A stretch of 64,000 bases of DNA from Desulfatitalea tepidiphila (lineage in GTDB: Bacteria > Desulfobacterota > Desulfobacteria > Desulfobacterales > Desulfosarcinaceae), in assembly GCF_001293685.1 (NCBI RefSeq), contig NZ_BCAG01000006.1, positions 62,001-126,000 of the forward strand, given 5' to 3'. The position numbers were made by a program, and so were the translations under genes. Under the pieces are notes generated by a model. The model made no database searches and was not told the DNA's origin. It saw only the letters and a program-made list of their open reading frames with translations. Positions 26,365 through 35,226 of this stretch are shown here, piece after piece; position 1 is the stretch's first letter; each line of letters opens with the position of its first letter.

Positions 26365-27597
26365 TTATTTGCTCTCTCGCAATTTTTTGATCTGTTCGAT
26401 CGTGTGGTATCCTTCTTCACCGATGGGCGTGACTTTGACCACATGGGGGAATGGGAGCCCTTCTGCGTAGTCCATGGTGCCGTACCACGTGGGCATCATC
26501 GCTTGATGATCATAGGCTCGGATTTGAACCTTCCCGATCAGCGTGTCCAGTGTCAATCCCTCTAACGCTTTGATGATTTTTTCTGTATCGACTGCACCGG
26601 CTTTTTCGATACCCGCTTTAAGAGCATAAATGGTGTTGTAATGGTTCATCGCCCCGTAGGAGGGATATTGTCCGACCTTGTTTTTGTACTTTTCGACAAA
26701 AACCTTGCTGCGAGGGTTGTCAATCGCCCAGAAAGGATATCTGGTAGTGGCCAATGCCGCTTTAGGGAAGGGTCCGCCTTTAGTCACGGTATACCAGGAC
26801 TCGATATCTCCGGCGCACGGCTGAATGGCAAGCATTTGATCGTAAAGACCGAACGAGTCAGCCTGTTTGGTAAACGCCAATTCTCCACCGCCATAAACAG
26901 CGGCCAAGTAGAAAGCGTCGGCCCCGGAATTCTTGATCTTGTTGATATAGGCGGTATAGTCGGTGGTGCCGAGAGGCGCCCAGAGTTCGTCAATGATCTG
27001 CGCGTCCGGCACCATTTCCAAATACTTTTCCTTGAACTGCTTGAGTGCGGTTTTGCCGGTTTCATACTCCCAACCGAGGCTGATTATCTTTTTAACCTTT
27101 TTGGTGTTGGCCAATGCGATCGCCGGGGCATATCCCCAGTAAACCACCGAGTTGGTCGCAATACGGAAAATGTAGGGATGGAACTCATCCTCTGTCATGC
27201 GGGAGGACTGTGCATTGCTCGGCATGAAAATGATTTTTTCCTTCTTTGCAAAACTCGACACAGCCATCCCCACCGCACTGCTGACCGTACCTGTCAAAAA
27301 ATCAGCATTCTCGCTTATGACGAGATCCTTGGCTTCCCGCAACCCTACCTCGGGATTTGCCTTGTCGTCCCGGGTGATCATCTTCAGGGGGCGGCCCAGG
27401 ATACCTCCAGCCGCATTGATCTCCTCAATGGCGATACTTCCGCCTGCCTCGGAACTTATTCCATACATCGACAACGCGCCGCTCATCGAATGAATATGAC
27501 CAATCACGATCGGCTTCTTTTCTGCCGCGTGGACTGTCACTCCTAGACAAAGAACTGCTATCAGCGCGAGCACCGACGAGACAAACCGCTTTTTCAT
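26365..27597 (-). CDS. periplasmic substrate-binding protein (abf operon)
   Basis: 410-residue binding protein with a clear Sec signal (MKKRFVSSVLALIAVLCLG, cleaved near VHAAE). The mature start PIVIGHIHSMSGALSMYG resembles the amide- and urea-type or carboxylate-type peripheral_BP_6 proteins. It is the first gene of the operon that ends with abfT and abfD, which points to 4-hydroxybutyrate, another C4 carboxylate or a precursor as ligand. This assignment rests on context only. Confidence 0.88.
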   Translation of the reverse strand: MKKRFVSSVLALIAVLCLGVTVHAAEKKPIVIGHIHSMSGALSMYGISSEAGGSIAIEEINAAGGILGRPLKMITRDDKANPEVGLREAKDLVISENADFLTGTVSSAVGMAVSSFAKKEKIIFMPSNAQSSRMTEDEFHPYIFRIATNSVVYWGYAPAIALANTKKVKKIISLGWEYETGKTALKQFKEKYLEMVPDAQIIDELWAPLGTTDYTAYINKIKNSGADAFYLAAVYGGGELAFTKQADSFGLYDQMLAIQPCAGDIESWYTVTKGGPFPKAALATTRYPFWAIDNPRSKVFVEKYKNKVGQYPSYGAMNHYNTIYALKAGIEKAGAVDTEKIIKALEGLTLDTLIGKVQIRAYDHQAMMPTWYGTMDYAEGLPFPHVVKVTPIGEEGYHTIEQIKKLRESK

Positions 27598-27690
27598 TTG
27601 TTTTGCCCTCCTGTTACGGATTAAAATTATGAATCTTGTTCAGAAACTTTCAGCTTGATTGACATGATATAGAACTTAAAATGCCTACGC

Positions 27691-27799
27691 AATATTACTT
27701 AAATATTATATAAAGTTACTATCATTTGTAATATTATGGGAAATTAATGATTGAAAGTAACAAAAACTTATATAAAAACTTACATAAAAAAGTAATATT
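27691..27799. promoter_or_regulatory. repeated GTAATATT motifs upstream of the abf/Liv operon
   Basis: The octamer GTAATATT occurs at 27728-27735 and 27792-27799, each followed by a GGG-containing stretch, and its inverse AATATTAC at 27691-27698. All lie in very AT-rich DNA 95-200 bases upstream of the binding-protein start. They are candidate binding sites for the regulator of this operon. Confidence 0.4.
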
Positions 27800-28079
27800 T
27801 TTGGGATTGAAAATGCGACCTTGCCTACTATGTATGGATTAGGATGGAGATGACGGGTCCCTCAGGATATCGAAGGCATCGAGAAGGGGATTTGATGTTG
27901 TGCCCATATAGGAGAGTGCATCAATTCCGGGATGGATCGAGTCACATCTAAAAGAATATAAATAGGCAGGCTGGCTGACTGTGTCGCATGAAGTGCTCTG
28001 TGCGTATTTTTTGGAGAGGTACAGACAATCAGCTGACAGCTCTGATCTATGGTCATTCCTAAATGATAGGATAAATTGG

Positions 28080-28211
28080 TTACACACGCCGGACCAAATC
28101 TCGCCAGCGCTGAGGAATGCCATGCAAGAAAAAGGCTTGGTGGTTATTGATATCCTAATAGACCCTGAAGCCCATCCACCGATAACCAGCTTCGAGCCGG
28201 TCGAGCATTAA
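28080..28211 (+). pseudogene. C-terminal remnant of a TPP-dependent (acetolactate-synthase-like) enzyme
   Basis: The last about 43 codons of an open frame read TPDQISPALRNAMQEKG, then LVVIDILIDPEAHPPITSFE, and stop. This is the characteristic C-terminal end of acetolactate synthase and related thiamine-diphosphate enzymes. The frame upstream (from 27981) does not resemble the family, so only the end survives. The surrounding 27600-28860 stretch has no other gene. Confidence 0.55.
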
Positions 28212-28634
28212 ACTTCAGTGCCATTCACCTCAGCGAGACAGATAGGTGGGCCAATTTTGATTTTAGCAACGGTAATCTGCATGATGTTGGCGCGGAGGGT
28301 TTAGGCGAGAGCGGTTTGTGATGGTGGCACTCAATAGGTCATCAATGCCTATTATATTTTCCCACTGAAAATGCAATACTACTTTTATGTGTTGAAGCAG
28401 ACATATCTTCCTACCAGATGCGGCCGTTATGTTCAGATATAGCCCGCCTCCGTGTAGTTGTTTTTATGAACTCACTTCCTGAGGGTCTGAATATCAAAGG
28501 TGCTTGATTTAAGCCATATCATAATTGAAGATCCATAAGGGTATTATTTTCTAAACAGTTCAATGGCCGTATTTTCAAAACTGCTCTATTAGGGTGTGTA
28601 TAATAATCCGTATGCAGCACCATCCTAAAAAATA
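28212..28634. other. intergenic region without recognisable gene
   Basis: About 420 bases of non-coding-looking, moderately AT-rich DNA behind the TPP-enzyme remnant. No ORF with a ribosome site or family resemblance was found. It is probably decayed sequence. Confidence 0.4.
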
Positions 28635-28696
28635 AAAACGATCGTTCGTTTTGTGATTGACAGCAGCTTAACCTCAAGGATAGGATTTAACCTATC
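28635..28696 (+). promoter_or_regulatory. promoter with two dyad operators upstream of uspA
   Basis: AAAACGATCGTTCGTTTT at 28635-28652 is a near-perfect dyad of the TetR-operator type. It is followed by TTGACA at 28657-28662 and, after 18 bases, TAGGAT at 28681-28686. A second dyad, GATAGG-N6-CCTATC at 28679-28696, overlaps the -10 box. The promoter points to uspA and the SDR/VOC genes. Confidence 0.5.
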
Positions 28697-28860
28697 TGAT
28701 CTGCATTAAAACCGTACCAATTGCAAAAAAAATAGCGCCTATACGCCCTGAGGCATGCAAACAGCCCACGGGGCTCGACCCGTTGCTGTTTACTTGTTAA
28801 ATTTCCTTGTAGATTTCAAGCGGTCGGCCAGGCCTCATAAAACTCTAAGGAGATGCGATT

Positions 28861-29253
28861 ATGGAAATTATGGTTTGTTACGATGGCTCCGATGGATCGA
28901 GAGCAGCGTTGGATGTAGCAATCAAGTATGCCCATGCATTTAAAGCGAAGATATATTTAGTGGCTTCCTTAGAGAAAAGGACCGAAGACGAGCAAAAAGA
29001 TATTCAGAATCTCGAGACCGGGTTGAAAAGCGGAAAAGATAAATTGACCAGTGAAGGCATCGGATGCGAAACGCAACTACTGGTGCGCGGAATGACGCCG
29101 GGTGAGGACTTGGTCTTCTATGCTAGGGAAAAGGGGGTCGATGAAATCATCATCGGAATTCGAAAGCGATCCAAGGTGAGCAAGTTGTTTTTCGGTTCCA
29201 CAGCCCAGTACCTGATTTTAAACGCCCATTGCCCGGTCGTCACGGTAAAATAG
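28861..29253 (+). CDS. universal stress protein (UspA family)
   Basis: 130-residue single-domain Usp. The N-terminus MEIMVCYDGSDGSRAALDVAIKYA gives the first strand and helix. The nucleotide loop is GIRKRSKVSKLFFGSTAQY, where the second glycine of the Gx2Gx9GST motif is replaced by a basic residue, so ATP binding may be weak. It lies about 100 bases ahead of an SDR gene and probably belongs to the same transcript. Role: stress or starvation response by nucleotide-linked or chaperone-like action. Confidence 0.88.
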   Translation: MEIMVCYDGSDGSRAALDVAIKYAHAFKAKIYLVASLEKRTEDEQKDIQNLETGLKSGKDKLTSEGIGCETQLLVRGMTPGEDLVFYAREKGVDEIIIGIRKRSKVSKLFFGSTAQYLILNAHCPVVTVK

Positions 29254-29354
29254 GCATTGAAATAATTGACCACAATGGAGCCTGTTTGTGCCTCGCGACG
29301 GTCTATGAAGATGGCAGGATAAGCGCGTTTATACACACTCGAAAGGAAAGAATC

Positions 29355-30143
29355 ATGGATCTCTCTCAGTTCTCCCTTGATGGTAAAGTCGCCGTCGTTA
29401 CCGGAGGAAGTCGAGGCATTGGGCGTTCTGCCGCCTTGGCCATGGCCGATGCCGGGGCGCATGTCGTTGTGAGCAGTCGAAAAATCGAAGGTCTTGAACC
29501 TGTCGCCGCGGAGATAGCGGCCAAGGGCGTAAAAGGAAGGGCCATTGCAGCCCATGTCGGCAAAATGGAAGACTCCCGTGCGTTGATGGACCAAGTCATG
29601 AAGGAGTTCGGCCGGATCGACGTTCTGGTCAACAATGCGGGCACCAATCCATACTTCGGCAAAATTATGGATCAGGATGAAAAGACCTATGACATCACGA
29701 TGAACGTGAACCTCAAGAGCCTATTTTTTCTGAGCCAGATGGCTGCAAGGATCATGAAGACGCAGGGAGGCGGTTCCATCATCAACACCTCCTCCATCGG
29801 TGGCATCAGGGCCGGCGATCTTGGCGTTTACTGCGTCAGCAAAGCAGCCGTCATCATGATGACCCAGGTGATGGCCAAGGAGTGGGGCCAGTACAATATC
29901 CGGGTCAACGCGCTTGCGCCGGGTATCATCAAGACCCGGCTGAGTGAGGCCCTGTGGAAAGACCCGCAGGTCAATGCCAAGGCGGTCTCCCAAATTCCCA
30001 TGCTCCGCCTGGGTGAGCCGGATGAATTGGGGGGTGTGGTCGTATTTCTGGCCTCCCAGGCCGGCAGCTACATAACAGGCGAAACCATTGTCATCGACGG
30101 CGGACGCGTTCACGGGGAACCGTCGTGGCTGGAAAAGAAATAG
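29355..30143 (+). CDS. SDR-family oxidoreductase
   Basis: 262-residue classical SDR from the ATG at 29355 (MDLSQFSLDGKVAVVTGG), with GAAAGGAAAG as ribosome site. Motifs are TGGSRGIG, NNAGTN, a serine in NTSSIGG and YCVSKAA (YxxxK). Position 2 after the GxxxGxG strand reads SSRK, which suggests NADP. It is followed 25 bases later by a VOC protein and preceded by UspA. It may act on hydroxyacyl-CoA, because the VOC neighbour resembles methylmalonyl-CoA epimerase. Confidence 0.88.
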   Translation: MDLSQFSLDGKVAVVTGGSRGIGRSAALAMADAGAHVVVSSRKIEGLEPVAAEIAAKGVKGRAIAAHVGKMEDSRALMDQVMKEFGRIDVLVNNAGTNPYFGKIMDQDEKTYDITMNVNLKSLFFLSQMAARIMKTQGGGSIINTSSIGGIRAGDLGVYCVSKAAVIMMTQVMAKEWGQYNIRVNALAPGIIKTRLSEALWKDPQVNAKAVSQIPMLRLGEPDELGGVVVFLASQAGSYITGETIVIDGGRVHGEPSWLEKK

Positions 30144-30168
30144 CATCACACCCCCACTGGAGGGCCCT

Positions 30169-30579
30169 ATGAAGATTCAATCCATCGACCATATCAGCTA
30201 TGCCGTGACAGACATTGACAAGGTGACCGAGGCCTGGTCGCGGCTTTACGGGCTTGGCCCCTGGCGGTTTGCCGAAAGCGGCGGTAAGGACGTCAAAGCC
30301 CGTCCTTGGAAAATCCGGATGGCGTTTGCCAACGTGGGCCCCACCGAAATTGAACTGGTCCAGTGCATCGAAGGAAGAATATTTCAGTCGAAGTTCCTCG
30401 ACAAGTGGGGCGAAGGCGTCCATCACATCGGTTTTTACGTGGATGATGTGGATGCTGAAGTGGCTGAACTGGTCAAAGCCGGCGCCAACCTGCTCATTCA
30501 CGACCCAGGCCGCTTTGCTTATGTGGATGCCGGCGGACCTGGCGGTGCGATCTTCGAACTGATGTGCATGAGAGTTTGA
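30169..30579 (+). CDS. VOC-family protein (methylmalonyl-CoA epimerase-like)
   Basis: 136 residues from the ATG at 30169. The start IQSIDHISYAVTDIDK and the middle EGVHHIGFYVDDVDAEV give two beta-alpha-beta-beta-beta modules with the metal-binding histidines and a C-terminal glutamate in AIFELMCMRV. The size fits methylmalonyl-CoA epimerase or a glyoxalase-type isomerase. The last 52 bases of this gene are almost exactly repeated upstream of the aldehyde dehydrogenase gene at 43281-43332. Confidence 0.85.
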   Translation: MKIQSIDHISYAVTDIDKVTEAWSRLYGLGPWRFAESGGKDVKARPWKIRMAFANVGPTEIELVQCIEGRIFQSKFLDKWGEGVHHIGFYVDDVDAEVAELVKAGANLLIHDPGRFAYVDAGGPGGAIFELMCMRV

Positions 30580-30603
30580 CGCTTAACCTGATTGAAGCTG
30601 ATA

Positions 30604-31107
30604 TCAGCGAATGGAACTTTTCAAATGAAAAAGGCAGAGCCCCGCCAGCATCCAAATCACCAGAGCGGTGATGTAGTAAAAGGCATCCTTCCAGGACAAC
30701 GCTCGGGCCCCTCTTGCTCCCTCCGCGTCATGGCTGATGTTTAATGGGGACTCACCGAATACCCCAAGTTTGCATAAGAATTGCGGCCCCCCTTTGCCAA
30801 ACCGAAAAAATTTGCACCAACACTTATTCTCGTATTTTGAATATTCGACATTGTCAAACGACGTTTCGTCTTGACAAAGGCTCTGATATTTTTTAATCCC
30901 ATACCAGGACTGTACGACAGCCATCGCACCCCTATTTCTTTGCACCTTCTGTCTCCAAAACCTCATATATATCGACGGGCGGCAGGCCGGAATATTCTCC
31001 GGTCCGGAAATCCATTTTCCGCCGGGTTCTCGCTTGTCTCCTTTTTTGAAAACATACTTTTTTGATTGAGGAGGTGATGAGTTAATTCGAGACATTGATA
31101 GTTCCAT
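30604..31107 (-). other. uncertain open frame with C-terminal membrane segment
   Basis: A 167-codon minus-strand frame fills the gap between the VOC gene and the hydrolase gene. Most of it does not look like a protein. Only the last about 40 codons (ALSWKDAFYYITALVIWMLA onward) form a plausible membrane helix with a basic end. It could be the tail of a decayed membrane protein. There is no ribosome site, and I would not count it as a gene. Confidence 0.2.
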
Positions 31108-31149
31108 TAAACCACAACTGCCGGATCTTTACGGCAATCGGAGGACGAC

Positions 31150-32574
31150 ATGAGAATCAAGTTTCATCATGCACCTTTTGTTGCAATGTTCATTCTTGCC
31201 ATTGTCGTTGCGCCTGCGATGGCAGAAGTCGCCAACCCCATCCTGACAGGCCCGATTCCAGTGACCGTACCTTTGGGGGACCCGTCACACGATTACCCCC
31301 AAATGGCCACGCAGCTCGACCTTGCAAGCTACGGCTATGTGGAAGAAGAGTTCTATATGGAAGGCACCGCGGACAGGTACGACGTGCCGCGGATCGGGCC
31401 CGCCATGCCGCCATCGACCTCTGCGGCTGCGATTCTTTCATCCCATCCTTATAAAACCCGCATGATTGTGCGCCGTCCGGTCAAGCAAAAAGACTTCAAC
31501 GGCATCGTCCTGGTCGAATGGCTGAACGTGACCAGCGGATACAACCTGGACGCCCTGTGGCTGACTTCCTATGCTCACATAATGCGCGAAGGCTATGCCT
31601 GGGTCGGCGTGTCGGTTCAGCAGGTGGGCATTCATGGGGCAACGGCCGGCCTTCGGGTCTGGAGTCCGGTGAGGTACGGTGATCTTGATGTGACCGACGG
31701 TGGGACGATTACCGATGACTCGCTGTCGTTCGACATCTGGTCCCAGGCGGCAAAGGCGATCTGGGAGCCCCAGGACGTGAACCCGCTGGGCAAACTGGTG
31801 CCGGACATGGTGCTCGCAACCGGCGCATCACAGTCCCAGTACTTTCTCGTCTGGTATCACAACTCGGTCCACCCATCGGTGAACCTGTACGACGGTTTCT
31901 TGCTGTATCTCGGCGTGGGAAGGCTACTTCGCACCGACCTCGACACCAAAGTGATCAAGGTCAACACTGAGAATGACATCCTTTTTCTCGGAGAGTATTT
32001 TGCACGACAGCCGGACTCGGATCACCTGCGCACCTACGAGGTCGCTGGAGCATCTCATGTCGGTTTTTCCGACCCCAATTTGCGAGGTGAACTCCTCGTT
32101 CGCGACGGCTTGCCGATAGCGGACACCACAGCATGTACCCGCCCCGCCCTGAGCCATATTCCTACGAAACATGTCGTCAATGCAGCCTTCGATCACCTGG
32201 CGCTCTGGATTGGTGAGGGTATGGAGCCGCCTACGGCTCCGCTGATGGAGGTTATTTCTACTTCGCCGGTCGAGGTGCTCAGAGACGTATACGGAAACGG
32301 CCTTGGCGGCATCCAACTGTCGCAACATGCAGTGCCGACGGCCACCAACACCGGGGTCAACGGCGGGCCTGGCTTCTGCCGGCTTTTCGGCTCCTACGAG
32401 CCGTTCGATGAGGCCACTTTAAAAAGCCTGTATCCGAATCATGGCAGCTATGTCTCTCAGGTGGTCCAGCAGGTGAATTATAACCTTGCCAATGGCTACA
32501 TCGTAGCTTTCGATGCAAAAGAGACGAAAAAAGCGGCCGCCCAATCCGACATCGGGAAGTGGCGCCGTCGCTAA
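31150..32574 (+). CDS. exported alpha/beta-hydrolase-domain protein
   Basis: 474 residues with a Sec signal (about 1-25, ending PAMAEVA) and a GGAGG ribosome site. It matches the 'alpha/beta hydrolase domain' family of secreted proteins (NPILTGPIPVTVPLG, GIVLVEWLNVTSGYNLD, ATGASQSQYFL as nucleophile elbow with serine). The conserved ASHVG near residue 300 supplies the likely catalytic histidine. It probably cleaves an ester or lactone in the periplasm. It lies just upstream of a Liv transporter, so its product might be what is imported, which is inference. Confidence 0.8.
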   Translation: MRIKFHHAPFVAMFILAIVVAPAMAEVANPILTGPIPVTVPLGDPSHDYPQMATQLDLASYGYVEEEFYMEGTADRYDVPRIGPAMPPSTSAAAILSSHPYKTRMIVRRPVKQKDFNGIVLVEWLNVTSGYNLDALWLTSYAHIMREGYAWVGVSVQQVGIHGATAGLRVWSPVRYGDLDVTDGGTITDDSLSFDIWSQAAKAIWEPQDVNPLGKLVPDMVLATGASQSQYFLVWYHNSVHPSVNLYDGFLLYLGVGRLLRTDLDTKVIKVNTENDILFLGEYFARQPDSDHLRTYEVAGASHVGFSDPNLRGELLVRDGLPIADTTACTRPALSHIPTKHVVNAAFDHLALWIGEGMEPPTAPLMEVISTSPVEVLRDVYGNGLGGIQLSQHAVPTATNTGVNGGPGFCRLFGSYEPFDEATLKSLYPNHGSYVSQVVQQVNYNLANGYIVAFDAKETKKAAAQSDIGKWRRR

Positions 32575-32604
32575 ACGGTATTTGTTTGATTTGGCGTAAT
32601 CAAG

Positions 32605-32632
32605 AGCCCTCTCCCGGTGCAGGGGGAGGGCT
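32605..32632 (+). terminator. intrinsic terminator after the hydrolase gene
   Basis: AGCCCTCTCCC at 32605-32615 pairs with GGGGGAGGGCT at 32622-32632 (one wobble) and is followed by TTTGTT. It lies 30 bases behind the hydrolase stop. Confidence 0.75.
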
Positions 32633-32965
32633 TTGTTAATCGATCTGTCCTCTTCAACTGGGCGAACCTAATCGGTTCGTCTATCGCAACCTGTCTGGTT
32701 TCTGTGTGCCATCGCAGGGCTCAATGTGTTGCACCTCGGGAGCGCCTCCTGCCATCGAGCTGGTTATTGACACGCGAGCACCTTTTTGACATGTAGGCTC
32801 AATCGAAAACAGGTGCCCAAGCTTTCACCTAAAAATGGGCTCATGGTATCGACCCGACCTTGTTGGTAAAAGGCAGCGGTTTTGAAAAACACCTACCGAC
32901 CTGTAAATCGCTATAGAATCGGTAATGGGAAAACAGTGTGTATCGATCAACGGGAGGAAACCTGC

Positions 32966-34126
32966 ATGAAAATGAAAACGTGGACAAGTCTCACCCTGTG
33001 GTTGCTTCTGATTGTCGTGGCCGGACCGGTTTGGGCAAAGGACAAAGTGCAGGTGGCCTTCATCGGTCCCCTGACCGGTGGGGTTTCCGCTATCGGCGTG
33101 GGGGGCAGGAACTCGGCCGATCTCGCGGTCCGGCTGAGAAACGCGGACCCGAAATCCAAATATGAGTATGAGCTGGTGGTCCTGGATGATGAGTGCAAAC
33201 CCAACTCGGGCGTGCAGGTGGCCACCAAGGCGTCCGCAGACAAAAAGATCATCGCGGCTGCGGCGCACTATTGTTCTGTAGTAGCATTGGCCGGCGTGGA
33301 CGTTTACCACAAATTCGGTTTACCCATAGTGGTCTGGGGTGCGGTTCATCCCGACATCACCTACGGAAACACCTACAAAGAGATTCACCGGATCAACGGC
33401 ACGATGATCAATCAGAATGAGGTGGCCGCCAAATTCGTCAGGGAGCTCGGATACAAGACCTGGGTGAATCTTTATGATACCACCGATTACGGCAAGGGCA
33501 TGAATGAGTACTTCTCCAAATACCTGACCGAAAACGGCGGAGAAATCCTCGGCAGTTTCGGCGTCACGGCCGATCAACAGGATTTTACGGCCGAATTGAC
33601 CCAGGCCAAAAAACTCGACCCGGACGTTATCTGGTTCGGCGGCCTGACGCCGCTGGGTGTCAGGATCCGACTGCAAATGGAAAAACTGGGCATCACCAGC
33701 CAGTTTCAGAGTTGCTCAGGCATCATTTCCGATGCCTATGTCACCGGAACGGGCGACCTTGCCGAAGGGACCATCGCCTTCAGGGAAGGCGAGCCTGTCG
33801 AGAATCTCCCCGGCGGCCAATGGTTCATGGAAGAATACACCAAAGCGGGCTACGATGAAGCACCTGATGCCTTCGGTCCCTTTGCCTTCGCCGCCATGCA
33901 CCTGATTCTGGATACCATCGAAGAGGTCGGACCGAACCGCAAGGCGGTGGTGAAACGCATGGAAAATATCAAGGAATATAAATCCATCGTCGGCTCAGTC
34001 ACCTTCGACGACCATGGCCAGAACATCTCTCCGGCCATTACCAAGTACATCGTCCAGGACGGCAAGTGGGTGCCGTGGCAGAATTCCGAATATGCTTCCG
34101 GAAAACGCCAGCTGAAAAGACGCTGA
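32966..34126 (+). CDS. periplasmic substrate-binding protein (third Liv operon)
   Basis: 386 residues from the ATG at 32966, which follows CGGGAGGAA. The upstream extension of the frame has no ribosome site. Signal peptide MKMKTWTSLTLWLLLIVVAG is cleaved near VWAKD. The mature start VQVAFIGPLTGGVSAIGVGG is typical LivJ/LivK. A strong hairpin lies 6 bases behind the stop, followed by the permease genes. It resembles true branched-chain amino-acid binders more than the other two binding proteins do. The M20 peptidase at the end of the operon is compatible with amino-acid or acyl-amino-acid uptake. Confidence 0.88.
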   Translation: MKMKTWTSLTLWLLLIVVAGPVWAKDKVQVAFIGPLTGGVSAIGVGGRNSADLAVRLRNADPKSKYEYELVVLDDECKPNSGVQVATKASADKKIIAAAAHYCSVVALAGVDVYHKFGLPIVVWGAVHPDITYGNTYKEIHRINGTMINQNEVAAKFVRELGYKTWVNLYDTTDYGKGMNEYFSKYLTENGGEILGSFGVTADQQDFTAELTQAKKLDPDVIWFGGLTPLGVRIRLQMEKLGITSQFQSCSGIISDAYVTGTGDLAEGTIAFREGEPVENLPGGQWFMEEYTKAGYDEAPDAFGPFAFAAMHLILDTIEEVGPNRKAVVKRMENIKEYKSIVGSVTFDDHGQNISPAITKYIVQDGKWVPWQNSEYASGKRQLKRR

Positions 34127-34132
34127 TCAACG

Positions 34133-34169
34133 CGGGTGAAGCGGCTTTCTGGTCCGCTTCACCCGTTTT
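34133..34169 (+). promoter_or_regulatory. intercistronic hairpin (attenuator) between binding protein and livH
   Basis: CGGGTGAAGCGG at 34133-34144 is perfectly complementary to 34154-34165 with a 9-base loop and is followed by TTTTG. This looks like a partial terminator that would leave the binding-protein message in excess over the permease genes. Confidence 0.75.
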
Positions 34170-34244
34170 GTCCCCTGTCCGCAAAACCGAGCGCGTGCTG
34201 ACCCCGGCGGGTCGTCTGTTCTGCCCGATGCAGGGCTCTGATCA

Positions 34245-35222
34245 ATGACTCCCCAGCGCGATCCTTTCGAGAGATTCCGACTGACACATGGATATGCCCC
34301 AATGGACATTGCCCTGATCGCTCAGCATACTGTAAACGGATTGATGCTGGGGTTGATTTATTCCCTGGTCGCCGTAGGGTTCACCCTTTTTTTCGGTGTG
34401 CTGGATGTCATCAAGTTTTCCCACGGCGATATGCTCACCTGGGGCGTTTTCACGGCCTTTTCGGTTTACCTCGGTCTTACGATGATCGGCCTGACCTCTC
34501 CTGCTTTCATGTTGGTGTCCGTCGCCCTGGTGGCCATGGCGGCCATCGGATTCCTGGGCGCCGTCATCGCCAAGGCGTTGATCCTTCCCCTCAAAGGTGC
34601 GCCGCCGCTGAACACCCTCCTGATCACCCTGATGTTGGGAACCGTTCTTCGAGAGTCGATCCGCCTGTTCTATCCGGACGGGGCCAATCCCAAGCACTTC
34701 CCGGCGCTTTTGCCCGACTGGAGCCATTCCTGGGGGCATTTCACATTGCGGTTCGACAATGTGCTCATGCTGATCACCGGCATTTTGATGATCGTGCTGG
34801 TACAGATGATCATCAAGCGCACCAAACTGGGGATGGCCATTCGTGCGGTCAGTCAGGACGAGGAAACCGCGAGGGTCATGGGAATCAACTTCAATATGGT
34901 GGTGTATGTCACCTTTGCCATCGGCTCCGCCCTGGCGGCTTTTGCCGGCGTCATCTATGTCTTGTACTACAACGAATTGAGCTTCAATATGGGGCTGCTG
35001 TTGGGAGCCATCGGTTTCAGCGCTGCCGCAGTGGGGGGGTTCGGCAATATCTACGGCGCCATTGTCGGGGGATTTCTCTTCGCCATGCTTCAATCCATTG
35101 GGGCTGCAGCGCTGCCTTTTGCCAGTGCCTACAAGGATGTGTTCGCCTTTGGCATGGTCATCGTCCTGATTGCCATCAAACCGACCGGCATTCTGGGCGA
35201 AAAAGAAACGGAAAGAGTATAA
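34245..35222 (+). CDS. livH: HAAT ABC transporter permease LivH (third operon)
   Basis: Up to 325 residues. The family similarity starts at MDIALIAQHTVNGLMLGLIY, so the ATG at 34302 may be the true start. Neither ATG has a strong ribosome site. Motifs are LVAVGFTLFFGVLDVIKFSHGD and AAVGGFGNIYGAIVGG. It has about eight membrane segments. It is followed 4 bases later by livM. Confidence 0.87.
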   Translation: MTPQRDPFERFRLTHGYAPMDIALIAQHTVNGLMLGLIYSLVAVGFTLFFGVLDVIKFSHGDMLTWGVFTAFSVYLGLTMIGLTSPAFMLVSVALVAMAAIGFLGAVIAKALILPLKGAPPLNTLLITLMLGTVLRESIRLFYPDGANPKHFPALLPDWSHSWGHFTLRFDNVLMLITGILMIVLVQMIIKRTKLGMAIRAVSQDEETARVMGINFNMVVYVTFAIGSALAAFAGVIYVLYYNELSFNMGLLLGAIGFSAAAVGGFGNIYGAIVGGFLFAMLQSIGAAALPFASAYKDVFAFGMVIVLIAIKPTGILGEKETERV

Positions 35223-35226
35223 ACAG

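Noticed and set aside
31060-31153. Near-perfect ribosome-site sequence AGGAGGTGAT at 31069-31078 and a possible coupled leader peptide before the hydrolase gene
   Set aside because: The ATG overlaps the ribosome site and gives only Met-Ser-stop. A 22-codon alternative would need an ATT start. Not enough support to call a gene.
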